Assembly: GCF_040683095.1 (NCBI RefSeq)
Contig: NZ_JBFBCI010000013.1
Location: forward strand, 62,001 to 126,000
Direction: 5' to 3'
From: Sphaerisporangium sp040683095
GTDB lineage: Bacteria > Actinomycetota > Actinomycetes > Streptosporangiales > Streptosporangiaceae
Length of the DNA: 64,000 nt
The position numbers and the translations under genes are program-made. Positions within the stretch are counted from its first letter, which is position 1, and each line of letters starts with the position of its first letter. The notes under the pieces are model-generated. The model searched no databases. It was not told the DNA's origin and was given only the letters and a program-made list of their open reading frames with translations. Below, one piece after another: positions 1 through 8,696 of this stretch.

Positions 1-312
1 CATCGCGTACGGCTCGTCGTAGAGGGACGAAGGGTCGTCGACCTTCGCGGCCGGCCGGTTCCAGTCGTCCTCGAGATCCGACAGGAGGTGCTTCCTGACG
101 AAGTTCTTCGGGTGCAGGTCGGCCGGGTCGAAGTTCTTGAACTCCGGACCCAGGTTGTCCTGCAGGTCGTTCCTCGCGTTGTTCGCCATCTGCCGGACCT
201 GCCGCAGCATGCGGCCCGCCTGGGCAGCCGCGCCGGGAAGCTTGTCAGGCCCGAAGACCAGCAGGGCGATCACCACGAGCGCCAACATCTCCGGCCACCC
301 GAGTCCGAACAC
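1..312 (-). CDS. tatB: Sec-independent translocase subunit TatB (3' end outside the window)
   Basis: The protein begins with GTG at 312 and reads VFGLGWPEMLALVVIALLVF followed by GPDKLPG. This is the single N-terminal membrane segment and hinge (G-P-x-x-L-P) of TatA/TatB proteins, followed by an amphipathic helix rich in Q, R and N. TatB acts with TatC in the membrane to recognise twin-arginine signal peptides and export folded proteins. At least 104 codons are present and the reading frame runs off the left edge. It lies 123 bp downstream of htrA on the same strand, the last gene of a sigE-rseA-htrA-tatB cluster. TatB rather than TatA is chosen from this context and from the long soluble tail. 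Confidence 0.9.
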   Translation of the reverse strand, partial: MFGLGWPEMLALVVIALLVFGPDKLPGAAAQAGRMLRQVRQMANNARNDLQDNLGPEFKNFDPADLHPKNFVRKHLLSDLEDDWNRPAAKVDDPSSLYDEPYAM

Positions 313-435
313 TGTGATCTCCTAGGCTCTCCCACGCCGCTGCCTGCCGCCCGGCCCGGAGCAGCCGACGGCGACCTCGGCTAACCCCAGACTAATGCCA
401 CGGTCCGGCAAGAGGCACCATACGGGAGGCGTATA

Positions 436-2088
436 TCACGACGGCTGGGGGGTCGGCACCGGAATGGCGTCGATCGTCACACTGGCGGTCATGTCCCGTC
501 CATCGCGGCGGAACTTGAGCGTCACCGTGGTGCCGGGCGCCTTGCTGCGGATCGCGACGATCAGCTCGGACTGGTCGCTCACCGGGTTGCCGTCGATCGC
601 CAGGATCACGTCCCCGGGCTTCATCCCCGCCTTGTCCGCCGGGCCGCCCGGGACCACCGGCGGCTGGCCCTGCTCGGCGGTCGTGGCGATGCGCACGCCC
701 TCGCCCTGGTAGTCCGGGTCGAGCTGGACGCCGATGCGGGACTTCTTGGCCGAGCCGGTGGTGATCAGCTCTTCCGCCACCCGCCGCACATGGTTGATCG
801 GGATCGAGAAGCCGAGCCCGATGCTGCCGCTCTGCGAGCCGAAGGAGCTGTTGCCGAGCGTGGCGATGGCCGAGTTGACGCCGATGACCTCGCCGGCCCC
901 GTTGACCAGCGGGCCGCCCGAGTTGCCGGGGTTGATCGCCGCGTCGGTCTGGATCGCGTTGATGAACGACGACTCGGAGCCGCTCTCGCCGCCGGCCGTC
1001 ACCGGGCGGTTGAGCGAGCTGACGATGCCCGTGGTGACCGTGCCGGTGAGCCCGAGCGGCGAGCCGATCGCGATGACCGGGTCGCCGACGACCACGCGGT
1101 CGGAGTTGCCGATGGTGATCTCCGGGGCTCCGAAGGTGTCGTCGGGCTTGACCACCGCGATGTCGGAGCTCGGGTCCCGCCCGACGATCTTCGCCGCGGT
1201 GGACTTCTTGTCGTTGAAGGTGATCTTGATGTTGCCGGTCAGCGCCGCCGCGGCCACGACGTGGTTGTTCGTGACGACGTACCCGCCCTTGATCACGAAG
1301 CCCGAGCCCGTGCCGGCCTCGCTGTTGCCCCGGACCTCCAGCGACACCACGCTCGGCAGGACCTTGGAGGCCACGCCCGCCACGGAGTCCGGGGCGCGGT
1401 TGACGATCGCCCCCGTGGGCGTGCCGAGGCTGTACGACGGGTCGACGCCGCCGTTCGAGCGGGTGAGCAGGTAAGTGCCGACGCTGCCCGCGGTCGAGGC
1501 CACCAGGGCGATCACGACGGCGAGCGTGGCCAGCACGCCCGTCCTCGGCCCGCGCGAACCGGCGGCGCCGGTCTCGACGCGCGGCGCGCCGGGCGGCGGC
1601 GCCCAGCCTGGGCCCATGCCGTACGGGTTGCGCGGCGGGGGCGGGCCGTACGGACCGCCGAGGCCGCCGGGGCCGCCGGAGTACGCGGACGGGCCGGCGT
1701 ACGGGCCCTGCGGCGACGGCGGGACCGGGCCGGACGGATTGCCCCAGCCGGCCGACGCCTCGCCCCCCTGCCGCCGCCCGGCGTCGTCGCCGGACTCGGA
1801 GGCGAAGGGCACCAGCGTGTCGGTCATGGCGTCGCGCGGCGCGTAGGGGTCGGGGGCGAACGGGTCGGCGCCCTCGGGACCCGGCCGGCTCGCGGCGAAC
1901 GGGTTCGGGCCGGTGAAGGCGTCCGGGCCCGACACGGGCGCGGACCCCGGGAAACCGTCGGAGGCGGGGAGGAACTCGGGGCGGACTCGCATCACGCCGC
2001 CCGGCTCCGCCGGCGACGAGCCCTCACCGGAGCGCTGGGATGAAGCGGCCACGTCCCCTGCGTCGTAGGCACGTGTCTCGTCGGTCAT
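436..2088 (-). CDS. htrA: HtrA/DegP-type membrane-anchored serine protease with PDZ domain
   Basis: A 550-residue protein with a proline/glycine-rich cytoplasmic N-terminus (about 1-175), one membrane segment (about 181-205), a trypsin-like protease domain and a C-terminal PDZ domain (about 450-540). The triad is visible: His near 276 in NNHVV, Asp near 309 in SSDIAVV and Ser near 390 in GNSGGPLV. It should degrade or refold damaged exported proteins outside the membrane. The ATG at 2088 (MTDETRAYDAG) was preferred because GGGAG lies 11 bases upstream; an in-frame start at 2175 would add 29 residues. It follows sigE and rseA, the arrangement of the mycobacterial SigE envelope-stress locus, where HtrA-type proteases feed back on the anti-sigma factor. 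That role here is inferred. Confidence 0.92.
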   Translation of the reverse strand: MTDETRAYDAGDVAASSQRSGEGSSPAEPGGVMRVRPEFLPASDGFPGSAPVSGPDAFTGPNPFAASRPGPEGADPFAPDPYAPRDAMTDTLVPFASESGDDAGRRQGGEASAGWGNPSGPVPPSPQGPYAGPSAYSGGPGGLGGPYGPPPPRNPYGMGPGWAPPPGAPRVETGAAGSRGPRTGVLATLAVVIALVASTAGSVGTYLLTRSNGGVDPSYSLGTPTGAIVNRAPDSVAGVASKVLPSVVSLEVRGNSEAGTGSGFVIKGGYVVTNNHVVAAAALTGNIKITFNDKKSTAAKIVGRDPSSDIAVVKPDDTFGAPEITIGNSDRVVVGDPVIAIGSPLGLTGTVTTGIVSSLNRPVTAGGESGSESSFINAIQTDAAINPGNSGGPLVNGAGEVIGVNSAIATLGNSSFGSQSGSIGLGFSIPINHVRRVAEELITTGSAKKSRIGVQLDPDYQGEGVRIATTAEQGQPPVVPGGPADKAGMKPGDVILAIDGNPVSDQSELIVAIRSKAPGTTVTLKFRRDGRDMTASVTIDAIPVPTPQPS

Positions 2089-2278
2089 CGAACGCTCATC
2101 TCCCAGGCTGTCGGCGTCGGCTACGTCAGATTGTCCCTCCGACCGCATACGAACGCCGTAAACGCCGCCCGTCAAGGGTCCACCCGATCGTATGCCCGCC
2201 CGCGCGTGAACGGCACGGACGGGCGCCGGCCCGTCCGGCCTGCGGCCCTGTTCCCGAAGGTCCCGAAGTTTCCGAAGG

Positions 2279-2809
2279 TCAGGGCTGCCGCGAGATGGTG
2301 CCCCCGCGCCCCGGCACGAGCCCGCCGACCGGCGGGGACGTGGACGTGCGGTGCTGGTTGGCGAACATCTCGACCGGCGGGGACGCCGGCCGGTCGCCGG
2401 TGCCGCCCACCATGAACAGCGTGCCGAGCGCCACGGCCGCCGAGGCGACGCCGACGGCGACGTAACCCGCCCGGCGGCCTCCCTGCGCGCGCCCGGGGCC
2501 CGAGAAGCCGCCGCCGCGCCTCGGCCTGTTGTCCGACGGCGAAGTCATCGCATAGGTCGTACTGGGAAAGGGGCGCACCCGCGGCGGGATCGGCCCGCCC
2601 GGCTCGGCCATGCGCAGCAGCGACATCGTGAGGTCCGCCGGGACCGCCGGCGGGTCGAGCGACCGCAGGCGGCTCTTCAGCGCCCGGATCGAGTCGAGCT
2701 CCGCGCGGCAGTCCGCGCAGAAGGTCAGATGCGCCAGGGCCCGTTCACGCTCGGCGTGACCGAGCTCACCGTCCATGAGCGCTGAGGCGCGCTCTCCGAG
2801 ATGGCTCAT
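2279..2809 (-). CDS. rseA: Zinc-binding anti-sigma factor (RseA-like) for the adjacent SigE
   Basis: A 176-residue protein starting MSHLGERASALMDGEL. Residues His27, Cys31 and Cys34 form the HxxxCxxC zinc motif of ZAS-family anti-sigma factors (H-LTF-CADC). A hydrophobic stretch at about 118-141 (AGYVAVGVASAAVALGTLF) is the likely membrane anchor, so this is a membrane-bound antagonist that releases SigE on envelope stress. Its ATG overlaps the sigE stop by four bases, which indicates translational coupling and a fixed stoichiometry. The sensing signal cannot be read from the sequence. Confidence 0.9.
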   Translation of the reverse strand: MSHLGERASALMDGELGHAERERALAHLTFCADCRAELDSIRALKSRLRSLDPPAVPADLTMSLLRMAEPGGPIPPRVRPFPSTTYAMTSPSDNRPRRGGGFSGPGRAQGGRRAGYVAVGVASAAVALGTLFMVGGTGDRPASPPVEMFANQHRTSTSPPVGGLVPGRGGTISRQP

Positions 2810-3465
2810 GCTCCCTCCCTGGTTACGGTCGGGGGGAGTTCGTCGCGGCGGGGCGCCCGGTGCTCGAGGGCCTCACGCAACTGGCTGCGACCGCGGTGGA
2901 TACGGCTGCGGACGGTGCCCAGCTTCACGCCGAGCGTCGCCGCGATCTCCTCGTACGACAGCCCCTCGATGTCGCACAGCACGACGGCCGCGCGGAACTC
3001 CGGCTGGAGCGAGTCGAGCGCCGCCTGGATGTCAGGTTCGAGCTGGGCATCGTCGAGCACCTGGGCCGGCGACGGCTCGCGCCCGCGCAGGCGCTCGGCG
3101 GCGTCGTCACCGAGCCCTTCGAACCGGATGCGCTGGCGACGCCGCGCCATGTCCAGGAAGAGGTTGGTCGTGATGCGGTGCAGCCAGCCCTCGAAGGTGC
3201 CCGGGGTGTAGCTGGACAACGACCGGAACACCCGGACGAAGACCTCCTGCGTGAGGTCCTCGGCGTCGTGAACGTTTCCGGTCAGTCTGTAGGCCAGCCG
3301 ATAGACGCGCGCGGAATGCGCGCGGACGACTTCCTCCCAGGTGGGAGGCGTCCATGCTCCGTCGGCCGACCGGGGGTCGCCCCCCGCCAACGCGTCATCT
3401 GGAGTTTCAGCCTGGTGGTAGTCGTCCACCAGCACTCCTCTCTCCGGGACCACCGCTACAGCCAT
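2806..3465 (-). CDS. sigE: ECF RNA polymerase sigma factor SigE
   Basis: A 219-residue ECF sigma factor. Region 2 is centred on RLTGNVHDAEDLTQEVFVRV and the helix ending FLDMARRR. Region 4 reads SYEEIAATLGVKLGTVRSRI with the recognition helix GTVRSRIHRGR. The frame stays open to 3768, but the ATG at 3465 (MAVAVVPERG) gives the expected family length. It is followed with overlap by its anti-sigma factor and then by htrA and tatB, so it should direct the envelope-stress regulon. A candidate ECF promoter lies 160 bp upstream. Confidence 0.92.
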   Translation of the reverse strand: MAVAVVPERGVLVDDYHQAETPDDALAGGDPRSADGAWTPPTWEEVVRAHSARVYRLAYRLTGNVHDAEDLTQEVFVRVFRSLSSYTPGTFEGWLHRITTNLFLDMARRRQRIRFEGLGDDAAERLRGREPSPAQVLDDAQLEPDIQAALDSLQPEFRAAVVLCDIEGLSYEEIAATLGVKLGTVRSRIHRGRSQLREALEHRAPRRDELPPTVTREGA

Positions 3466-3627
3466 AGTGCCTGCTTTCGTCCCTTCCTGCGTACCCGCGG
3501 CCCAACCTGGTCGCGCCGTGGGCTCCCCGCGTGCGCGTCGCACACGACCTTCATAACGTTCATGAGCGTTCGCGAACTTCCCCGAACTCGAGTGAACCTG
3601 CTTCAACAAAGGTCGTTCAAAGCGTGC

Positions 3628-3653
3628 AACGTACCCGTTGTGGCGTGAGTTCC
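3628..3653 (-). promoter_or_regulatory. Candidate ECF-type promoter upstream of sigE (possible autoregulation)
   Basis: On the minus strand GGAAC (3653-3649) is followed after 17 bases by CGTT (3631-3628). This is the -35/-10 pattern of SigE-like ECF sigma factors. It would give a leader of about 155 bases before the sigE ATG. Seen by eye only; short motifs of this kind also occur by chance. Confidence 0.45.
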
Positions 3654-3733
3654 CGTTCGGCCCCGACTCCCCTAGGCTGCGACCAATACGTGGACCAATA
3701 CGTGCGTCCGGCGAAAGCGGGGAGGAGAGGCCG

Positions 3734-4384
3734 ATGGCCCCGACGCCGACGAGTCCGGTGGAGGCCACCCTGGCCTACGCGGAGGAGTTCCATTACGAGG
3801 ACGAGGTGCTACAGGCCGCGAGACGGCGCGGGCTGGAGGTCGGGGCCGTCCCGATCCTGCCCGGCGGCGGCGCGGCGCTGAGCTTCCTCGCCACGGCGAT
3901 CAACGCCAGGGCCGTGGTCGAGGTCGGCACGGGCTGCGGCGTCTCCGGCCTGTGGCTGCTGCGCGGCATGCGCGCGGACGGCACGCTGACCAGCGTCGAC
4001 GTCGAGCCGGAGCACCAGCGGCTGGCCCGCCAGACCTTCGCCGAGGCCGGGTTCTCGGGCAGCAGGGTGCGCCTCATCGCGGGCCGCGCCCTCGACGTCC
4101 TGCCCCGCCTGGCCGACGGAGGGTACGACCTGGTCTTCTGCGACGCGGCCAAGCAGGAGTACGGCGACTACCTCGCCGAGGCGATCCGCCTGCTGCGACC
4201 CGGCGGCATCGTCGCCTTCGACAACGCGCTCTGGCGCAACCGGGTGGCCGACCCTGCCCAGCGCGACCCGGAGACCGTCGCGATCCGCGAGCTGGGCAGG
4301 CTGGTGAGGGGCGACGAGCGGCTGCGCGCGCTGATGATGCCGCTCGGCGACGGCCTGCTGGCCGCGGTGAAGACCGCCAACTGA
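3734..4384 (+). CDS. SAM-dependent O-methyltransferase (class I, catechol-OMT-like family 3)
   Basis: A 216-residue protein with the SAM-binding motif VVEVGTGCGVSGLWLL near residue 62 and the metal/substrate region DLVFCDAAKQEYGDYL. RLLRPGGIVAFDNALW follows, as in the O-methyltransferase family 3 that includes M. tuberculosis Rv1220c. It would methylate a small hydroxylated substrate in the cytoplasm; the substrate is not predictable. The ATG at 3734 has a strong ribosome-binding site (GGAGGAGAGG); an in-frame upstream start at 3638 has none. It diverges from sigE, as in mycobacteria. Confidence 0.88.
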   Translation: MAPTPTSPVEATLAYAEEFHYEDEVLQAARRRGLEVGAVPILPGGGAALSFLATAINARAVVEVGTGCGVSGLWLLRGMRADGTLTSVDVEPEHQRLARQTFAEAGFSGSRVRLIAGRALDVLPRLADGGYDLVFCDAAKQEYGDYLAEAIRLLRPGGIVAFDNALWRNRVADPAQRDPETVAIRELGRLVRGDERLRALMMPLGDGLLAAVKTAN

Positions 4385-4421
4385 CCCGGCGGGGCCCCGC
4401 GGCTACGCGGTCAGCAGCAGG

Positions 4422-5897
4422 CTACGCGGTCAGCCACTCCAGCAGCAGCCGGGTGCCGAAGCCGGTGGCGCCCTTGCTGAAGATGCCGTCGTCGGCCGCG
4501 CTGCGGGCGACCCCGGCGATGTCCAGGTGGGCCCAGCGGCGGTCGCCGGTGAACTCGCGCAGGAACAGCGCCGCCGTGATCGCGCCGCCGCCGTAGGTGC
4601 CGTCGGCGTCGATGTTCGTCAGGTCGGCCACGGGCGAGTCGAGCGCCGGGCGGTATTCGTCGATGAGGGGCATCCGCCACAGGGGATCACCGGAGGAGGT
4701 GCCGGCCTCCACGAGCTCCTTGACCAGGTCGTCGCTCGGGGAGAACACCGCGCCGATGTCGCGCCCGAGGGCGATGCCGATGGCCCCGGTGAGGGTGGCG
4801 ATGTCGATCACGGTGTCGGGCCGCAGGACGTCATCGGCGTACGCGAGGGCGTCGGCCAGCACCAGCCTGCCCTCGGCGTCGGTGTTGAGCACCTCCACCG
4901 TGCGGCCGCCGTAGTGGGTGATCACGTCGCCCGGGCGCTGCGCCGAGCCGGACGGCATGTTCTCGGCCGCGGCGACCAGGCCCGTCACGCGGGTGCGCGC
5001 GCCGAGCGCACCCAGCGACGCCAGCACGGAGATCACCACCGCGCCGCCCGCCATGTCGGTCTTCATGAACTTCATGCCGTCGGTGGGCTTGAGGGACAGA
5101 CCGCCGCTGTCGAAGGTGATGCCCTTGCCGACCAGCACGACGTGCGTGCCGTCCGGGTCGGCGGGCTCGTAGGCGAGCTGGATCAGCCGGGGCGGGCTGA
5201 CCGAGCCCTGCCCCACCGCGAGGATGCCCCCGAAGCCGCCGGCGGCCAGATCGTCCGGCTCCCACACCTTGGCCTGGAGGCCGGAGCGCCCGGCGATCTC
5301 CTCGGCGCGAGCGGCGAGCCAGGCGGGGTTCTTCTCCGAGGACGGCGTGTTGGCGAGATCGCGGGTGAGGGCCACGGCGCGGGCGATGACCTCGCCGCGC
5401 TCCACCGCCGGGCGGGCCTCCCCGGGCCCGGTCAGGACGATCTCCTGGACGGCCTTGCCGCGGCTCGCACCGATGCGCAGGCCGTAGCAGGCCAGAAGGG
5501 CGCCCTCGGCCAGCGCCGACCACGCGCGCTCGCCGGCGTGCTCCGGCAGGCGGACCTCCAGCGACCCGCGTCCCTTGGCCTTGCGCGCCAGGACGGCTCC
5601 GGCCCTGCGCAGCGCGGACGGCGAGGCGTCCCCCACGCCGTACAGCAGCACGCGCCGCACACCCTGCGCGCCCGCGTCGCCGTCCTCGCCGCCTTCGGCG
5701 CGGTAGGCGACCGGCGCCTCGACGACCTCGCCGGCCTCGCCCTTGACCTCGTGGTGGGCGAGCAGGGCGTGGACGGGCACGGGAAGCTCGACGTCGGCGG
5801 TGAGATCACTGCCGAAGGGCACCGCGAGCAGGTCGGCGTCGCCGCCGGGAGACATGGCGCGGGCCTCGGTGAATCGCAGCGAGGTCTCGATTGGCAT
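4422..5897 (-). CDS. pepA: Leucyl aminopeptidase (M17 family)
   Basis: A 491-residue cytosolic metallo-aminopeptidase. The M17 signature NTDAEGRL lies near residue 338, and the metal/active-site block VGKGITFDSGGLSLK lies about 80 residues earlier. The length matches the family norm. The N-terminal 170 residues form the less conserved macro-like domain. It would release N-terminal residues from peptides during protein turnover. It is a single gene on the minus strand, with its 3' end close to the convergent O-methyltransferase. Confidence 0.93.
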   Translation of the reverse strand: MPIETSLRFTEARAMSPGGDADLLAVPFGSDLTADVELPVPVHALLAHHEVKGEAGEVVEAPVAYRAEGGEDGDAGAQGVRRVLLYGVGDASPSALRRAGAVLARKAKGRGSLEVRLPEHAGERAWSALAEGALLACYGLRIGASRGKAVQEIVLTGPGEARPAVERGEVIARAVALTRDLANTPSSEKNPAWLAARAEEIAGRSGLQAKVWEPDDLAAGGFGGILAVGQGSVSPPRLIQLAYEPADPDGTHVVLVGKGITFDSGGLSLKPTDGMKFMKTDMAGGAVVISVLASLGALGARTRVTGLVAAAENMPSGSAQRPGDVITHYGGRTVEVLNTDAEGRLVLADALAYADDVLRPDTVIDIATLTGAIGIALGRDIGAVFSPSDDLVKELVEAGTSSGDPLWRMPLIDEYRPALDSPVADLTNIDADGTYGGGAITAALFLREFTGDRRWAHLDIAGVARSAADDGIFSKGATGFGTRLLLEWLTA

Positions 5898-6022
5898 GGT
5901 GGTCCTCCCCGGGCCTGGGCGGAATGGCCGGCCTGGATGTGCGACAGCCCCGGCGTGGGGCGCGCGGCCCGGCCGCCGGGGCCGTCAAGTCGCCTGTGTC
6001 GATGGGTCGGGTCAGGGGTATG

Positions 6023-6190
6023 TCAGCCGACGACGTTCTTCAGAGCGTCGCCAAGGGCTCTGGCCTCGTCCGGTGAGAGTTCGACGACAAGCCGGCCGCC
6101 ACCCTCCAGAGGGACCCGCATGACAATGCCCCGTCCTTCCTTGGTGACCTCCAGCGGACCGTCGCCGGTCCGCGGCTTCATCGCCGCCAT
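6023..6190 (-). CDS. DUF3117 small conserved protein
   Basis: A 55-residue protein (MAAMKPRTGDGPLEVTKEG, then GGGRLVVELSPDEARALGDAL) matching the actinobacterial DUF3117 family, including M. tuberculosis Rv1211. The start at 6190 was chosen because AGGAAGGG lies upstream; the frame stays open to 6265. Its function is not known to me. It sits between pepA and the PaaX-type gene on its own strand. Confidence 0.85.
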   Translation of the reverse strand: MAAMKPRTGDGPLEVTKEGRGIVMRVPLEGGGRLVVELSPDEARALGDALKNVVG

Positions 6191-6369
6191 GCGTGTATCC
6201 CTTCCTGCCTCGGCCTGCGCGATTCCGGGGCACGCGCTCCGCGCCCGGCCGCCCGCCGCTTTCACGTCTTCTGTGACGTCCCATTATCCCGCCTCGCGAG
6301 CGCACATGGGTAACGATCTCCTCCCAGAATGCGTTGTCCGGGGCCCTTGCGCCGACCAAACTGGTCTCT

Positions 6370-7158
6370 GTGAACGCCCGTGCCGCGCTTTTCGATCTCT
6401 ACGGAGATCACTTGCGCATTCGTGCCGGACGCGCGTCCGTGGCCGCGTTGGTCCGGCTGGTGGCCCCGCTCGACATCGCCGCGCCGGCCGTACGGACCGC
6501 GATTTCACGGATGGTCCGGCAGGAGTGGCTCAGGCCCGTCCGGCTCCCGCAGGGCCCGGGGTACGCGCTGACGCCGAAGAGCGTCCTGCGCATGGACGAG
6601 AGCGCCGCGCGCATCTACCGCACCGGCGCCACCGCCTGGTCCGGCCGCTGGCACGTCCTGGTCTTCGAGCCAGTCCGCGACCGCGCGAGGCGCGAGCGGC
6701 TGCGCGCCGACCTGACCTTTCTCGGGTACGCCTGCCTGTCGGAGACCACGTGGATCGGCCCGCGGGCCTCCCCGGAGCTCGCCGGGCTGCTGGAGGAGCA
6801 GCAGGTGCGCGCCGACCGGTTCGAGAGCACCCTGGACGGCGACCCGCAGGAACTGGTCGCCCGCGCCTGGGACCTGGGCGCGCTGGCGAGGGCCTATGAC
6901 GCGTGGACGATCCAGGCCGTCGACCTGGTCGGGGCGCTGCCGTGCGACGCCCCCGACGACCGCGTCTTCGCCGCGCGTAGCAGACTGGTCCACGGATGGC
7001 GCAACTTCCTGTTCCGGGATCCTGGCCTCCCGCCGGAGCTGCTGCCACCGGCCTGGCCGGGCGAGAAGGCCCGCGCCTACTTCGAGCAGGAGGCCGCGCG
7101 GCTGCTGCCGGCGGCGGCCGCCTTCGTCGATCGCAATCTGGACAAGGGGGTCCACTGA
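6370..7158 (+). CDS. PaaX-family transcriptional regulator
   Basis: About 262 residues from the GTG at 6370, with the PaaX architecture. An N-terminal winged helix (ALFDLYGDHLR, then AVRTAISRMVRQEWL) is followed by the central PaaX domain (GRWHVLVFEP, then LRADLTFLGYACLSETTWI) and a C-terminal PaaX_C region. PaaX proteins repress phenylacetate catabolism and respond to phenylacetyl-CoA. Its stop overlaps the start of an enoyl-CoA hydratase by one base, so the two are co-translated and that gene is a natural target. A TTG at 6334 would extend it by 12 residues; neither start has a good ribosome-binding site. Confidence 0.85.
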   Translation: MNARAALFDLYGDHLRIRAGRASVAALVRLVAPLDIAAPAVRTAISRMVRQEWLRPVRLPQGPGYALTPKSVLRMDESAARIYRTGATAWSGRWHVLVFEPVRDRARRERLRADLTFLGYACLSETTWIGPRASPELAGLLEEQQVRADRFESTLDGDPQELVARAWDLGALARAYDAWTIQAVDLVGALPCDAPDDRVFAARSRLVHGWRNFLFRDPGLPPELLPPAWPGEKARAYFEQEAARLLPAAAAFVDRNLDKGVH

Positions 7159-8033
7159 TGGATCAGCCGGACAAGCAGCCGGACGCAAAGGCGGGCACCG
7201 CCTCCTCCGCCGCCGCGCCGCAGGCGTCCCCGACGGCCGACGCGCACGGCCACGACCACGTCCTCTACGCGGTGGAGGACGGCGTCGCCGTCGTGACGCT
7301 CAACCGGCCGGAGGCGATGAACGCGCTGACCGTCCAGATGAAGGCCAGCCTGCTGGAGGCCCTCGAACGGGCGCGGGACGACGCCGCGGCGCGGGCCGTG
7401 CTGCTCACCGGGGCCGGGCGCGCCTTCTGCGCCGGGCAGGACCTGCAGGAGCACACGGCGAACCTCGCGGCGGGCGTCGGCCTCGACAACACCGTGCGGG
7501 CGCACTACAACCCGATCATCCTCACCGTCACCGGCATGGGAAAGCCGGTCGTCGCGGCCGTCAACGGCGTCGCCGCGGGCGCGGGCGCCTCGCTGGCCTT
7601 CGCCTGCGACTTCCGGGTCGCCGCGGACACCGCGAAGTTCGCGATGGCCTTCGGCGCCATCGGCCTCGCACCCGACTCCGGCGCGTCCTGGACGCTGCCG
7701 CGGCTGGTCGGCCCCGCCAAGGCGCGCGAGTTGCTGCTGCTCGGCGACACCGTCGGCGCCAAGGATGCGCTGGAACTGGGGCTGGTCACCTCGGTCGTTC
7801 CGGGCGCCGAACTGGGCGAGCGGGCCCGTGAGCTGGCCGTACGGCTCGCGCAGGGCCCCACCCTGGCCTACGGCGCGATCAAGCAGGCCCTGGACTTCTC
7901 GGCGGCGCACACCTTGGAGGACTCCCTGGAGGTCGAGGCCGACCTGCAGGACTTCTGCGCCAAGACCGAGGACCACGCCTCCGCGACCCGCGCGTTCCTG
8001 GCCAAGCGGAAGCCGACCTTCGAAGGACGCTGA
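7158..8033 (+). CDS. Enoyl-CoA hydratase/isomerase (crotonase family, PaaG/PaaB-like)
   Basis: A 291-residue crotonase-fold enzyme. The first 38 residues form an unusual Ala/Asp/His-rich tail, and the fold begins at VLYAVEDGVAVVTLNRPEAM. Oxyanion-hole elements are visible in AFCAGQDLQEH and in GVAAGAGASLAFACDFR. The downstream APDSGASWTLPRLVG resembles PaaG-type isomerases, which act on the ring epoxide of phenylacetyl-CoA. With a PaaX regulator translationally coupled upstream, a role in aromatic or phenylacetate degradation is likely but unproven, because no other paa genes are in the window. Confidence 0.85.
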   Translation: MDQPDKQPDAKAGTASSAAAPQASPTADAHGHDHVLYAVEDGVAVVTLNRPEAMNALTVQMKASLLEALERARDDAAARAVLLTGAGRAFCAGQDLQEHTANLAAGVGLDNTVRAHYNPIILTVTGMGKPVVAAVNGVAAGAGASLAFACDFRVAADTAKFAMAFGAIGLAPDSGASWTLPRLVGPAKARELLLLGDTVGAKDALELGLVTSVVPGAELGERARELAVRLAQGPTLAYGAIKQALDFSAAHTLEDSLEVEADLQDFCAKTEDHASATRAFLAKRKPTFEGR

Positions 8034-8035
8034 GC

Positions 8036-8593
8036 TCAGACCTGCCGGGCGCGCACCCAGCAGTCGGCGACGTGGTCGTTCACCAGGCCGATCGCCTGCA
8101 TCAGCGCGTACGCCGTGGTCGGGCCGACGAACCGGAAGCCGTGACGCTTGAGCTCCTTGGCCAGCGCCTTGGAGCCGGGCGTCACCGCGGGCACGTCCGC
8201 AAGCGTCTTCGGCGTCGGCGCGGCGGGCTCGGCGTACCGCCAGACCAGGTCCGACACCCCGCCCGGGATCTCGGCCGCGACGCGGGCGTTGGCGATGGCC
8301 GCCTCGATCTTCGCGCGGTTGCGGATGATGCCCGCGTCGGCGAGCAGGCGCTCGACGTCCGCCTCGCCGAACGCGGCCACCGCGCCGATGGAGAACCCGG
8401 CGAAGGCCACGCGGAAGTTCTCGCGCTTGCGCAGGATGGTCAGCCAGGACAGGCCGGACTGGAAGGCCTCCAGGGTCAGCCGCTCGAACACCAGGTCGTC
8501 GCCCCGGACGGGACGGCCCCACTCTTCGTCGTGGTACCGGATGTAGTCGGGCGCGGAGGTCACCCAGCCGCAGCGCACAAGCTCAGGGGTCAC
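8036..8593 (-). CDS. tagA: DNA-3-methyladenine glycosylase I
   Basis: A 185-residue protein with the Tag signature at the start of the fold (RCGWVTSAPDYIRYHDEEWG), then FERLTLEAFQSGLSWLTIL and C-terminal FRFVGPTTAYALMQAIG with NDHVADCW. The Cys and His residues at both ends supply the zinc ligands of the family. It removes 3-methyladenine from DNA as the first step of base excision repair. The start is uncertain: GTG at 8593 gives the usual length, and a GTG 15 bases further in is possible. It ends only 2 bp past the convergent hydratase gene and neighbours a DivIVA-like gene on the same strand. Confidence 0.92.
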   Translation of the reverse strand: MTPELVRCGWVTSAPDYIRYHDEEWGRPVRGDDLVFERLTLEAFQSGLSWLTILRKRENFRVAFAGFSIGAVAAFGEADVERLLADAGIIRNRAKIEAAIANARVAAEIPGGVSDLVWRYAEPAAPTPKTLADVPAVTPGSKALAKELKRHGFRFVGPTTAYALMQAIGLVNDHVADCWVRARQV

Positions 8594-8696
8594 GAAGTCC
8601 GAGGTTACAAGCTTTCCGCCGCCGCCCGGACCCGCGGCGGACTCCCTACCCGGGCGCCGCTCCGGCCGGTCCGCTCCGGCCGGTCCGAGCCGGCCG

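Noticed and set aside
2249..2278. Three near-copies of TCCCGAAG between rseA and htrA as an operator
   Set aside because: Short direct repeats in GC-rich DNA, with no symmetry and no link to a promoter.
4527..6899. A 790-codon plus-strand frame opposite pepA
   Set aside because: It is antisense to a clear M17 peptidase and has no domain; long shadow frames are common at this GC content.
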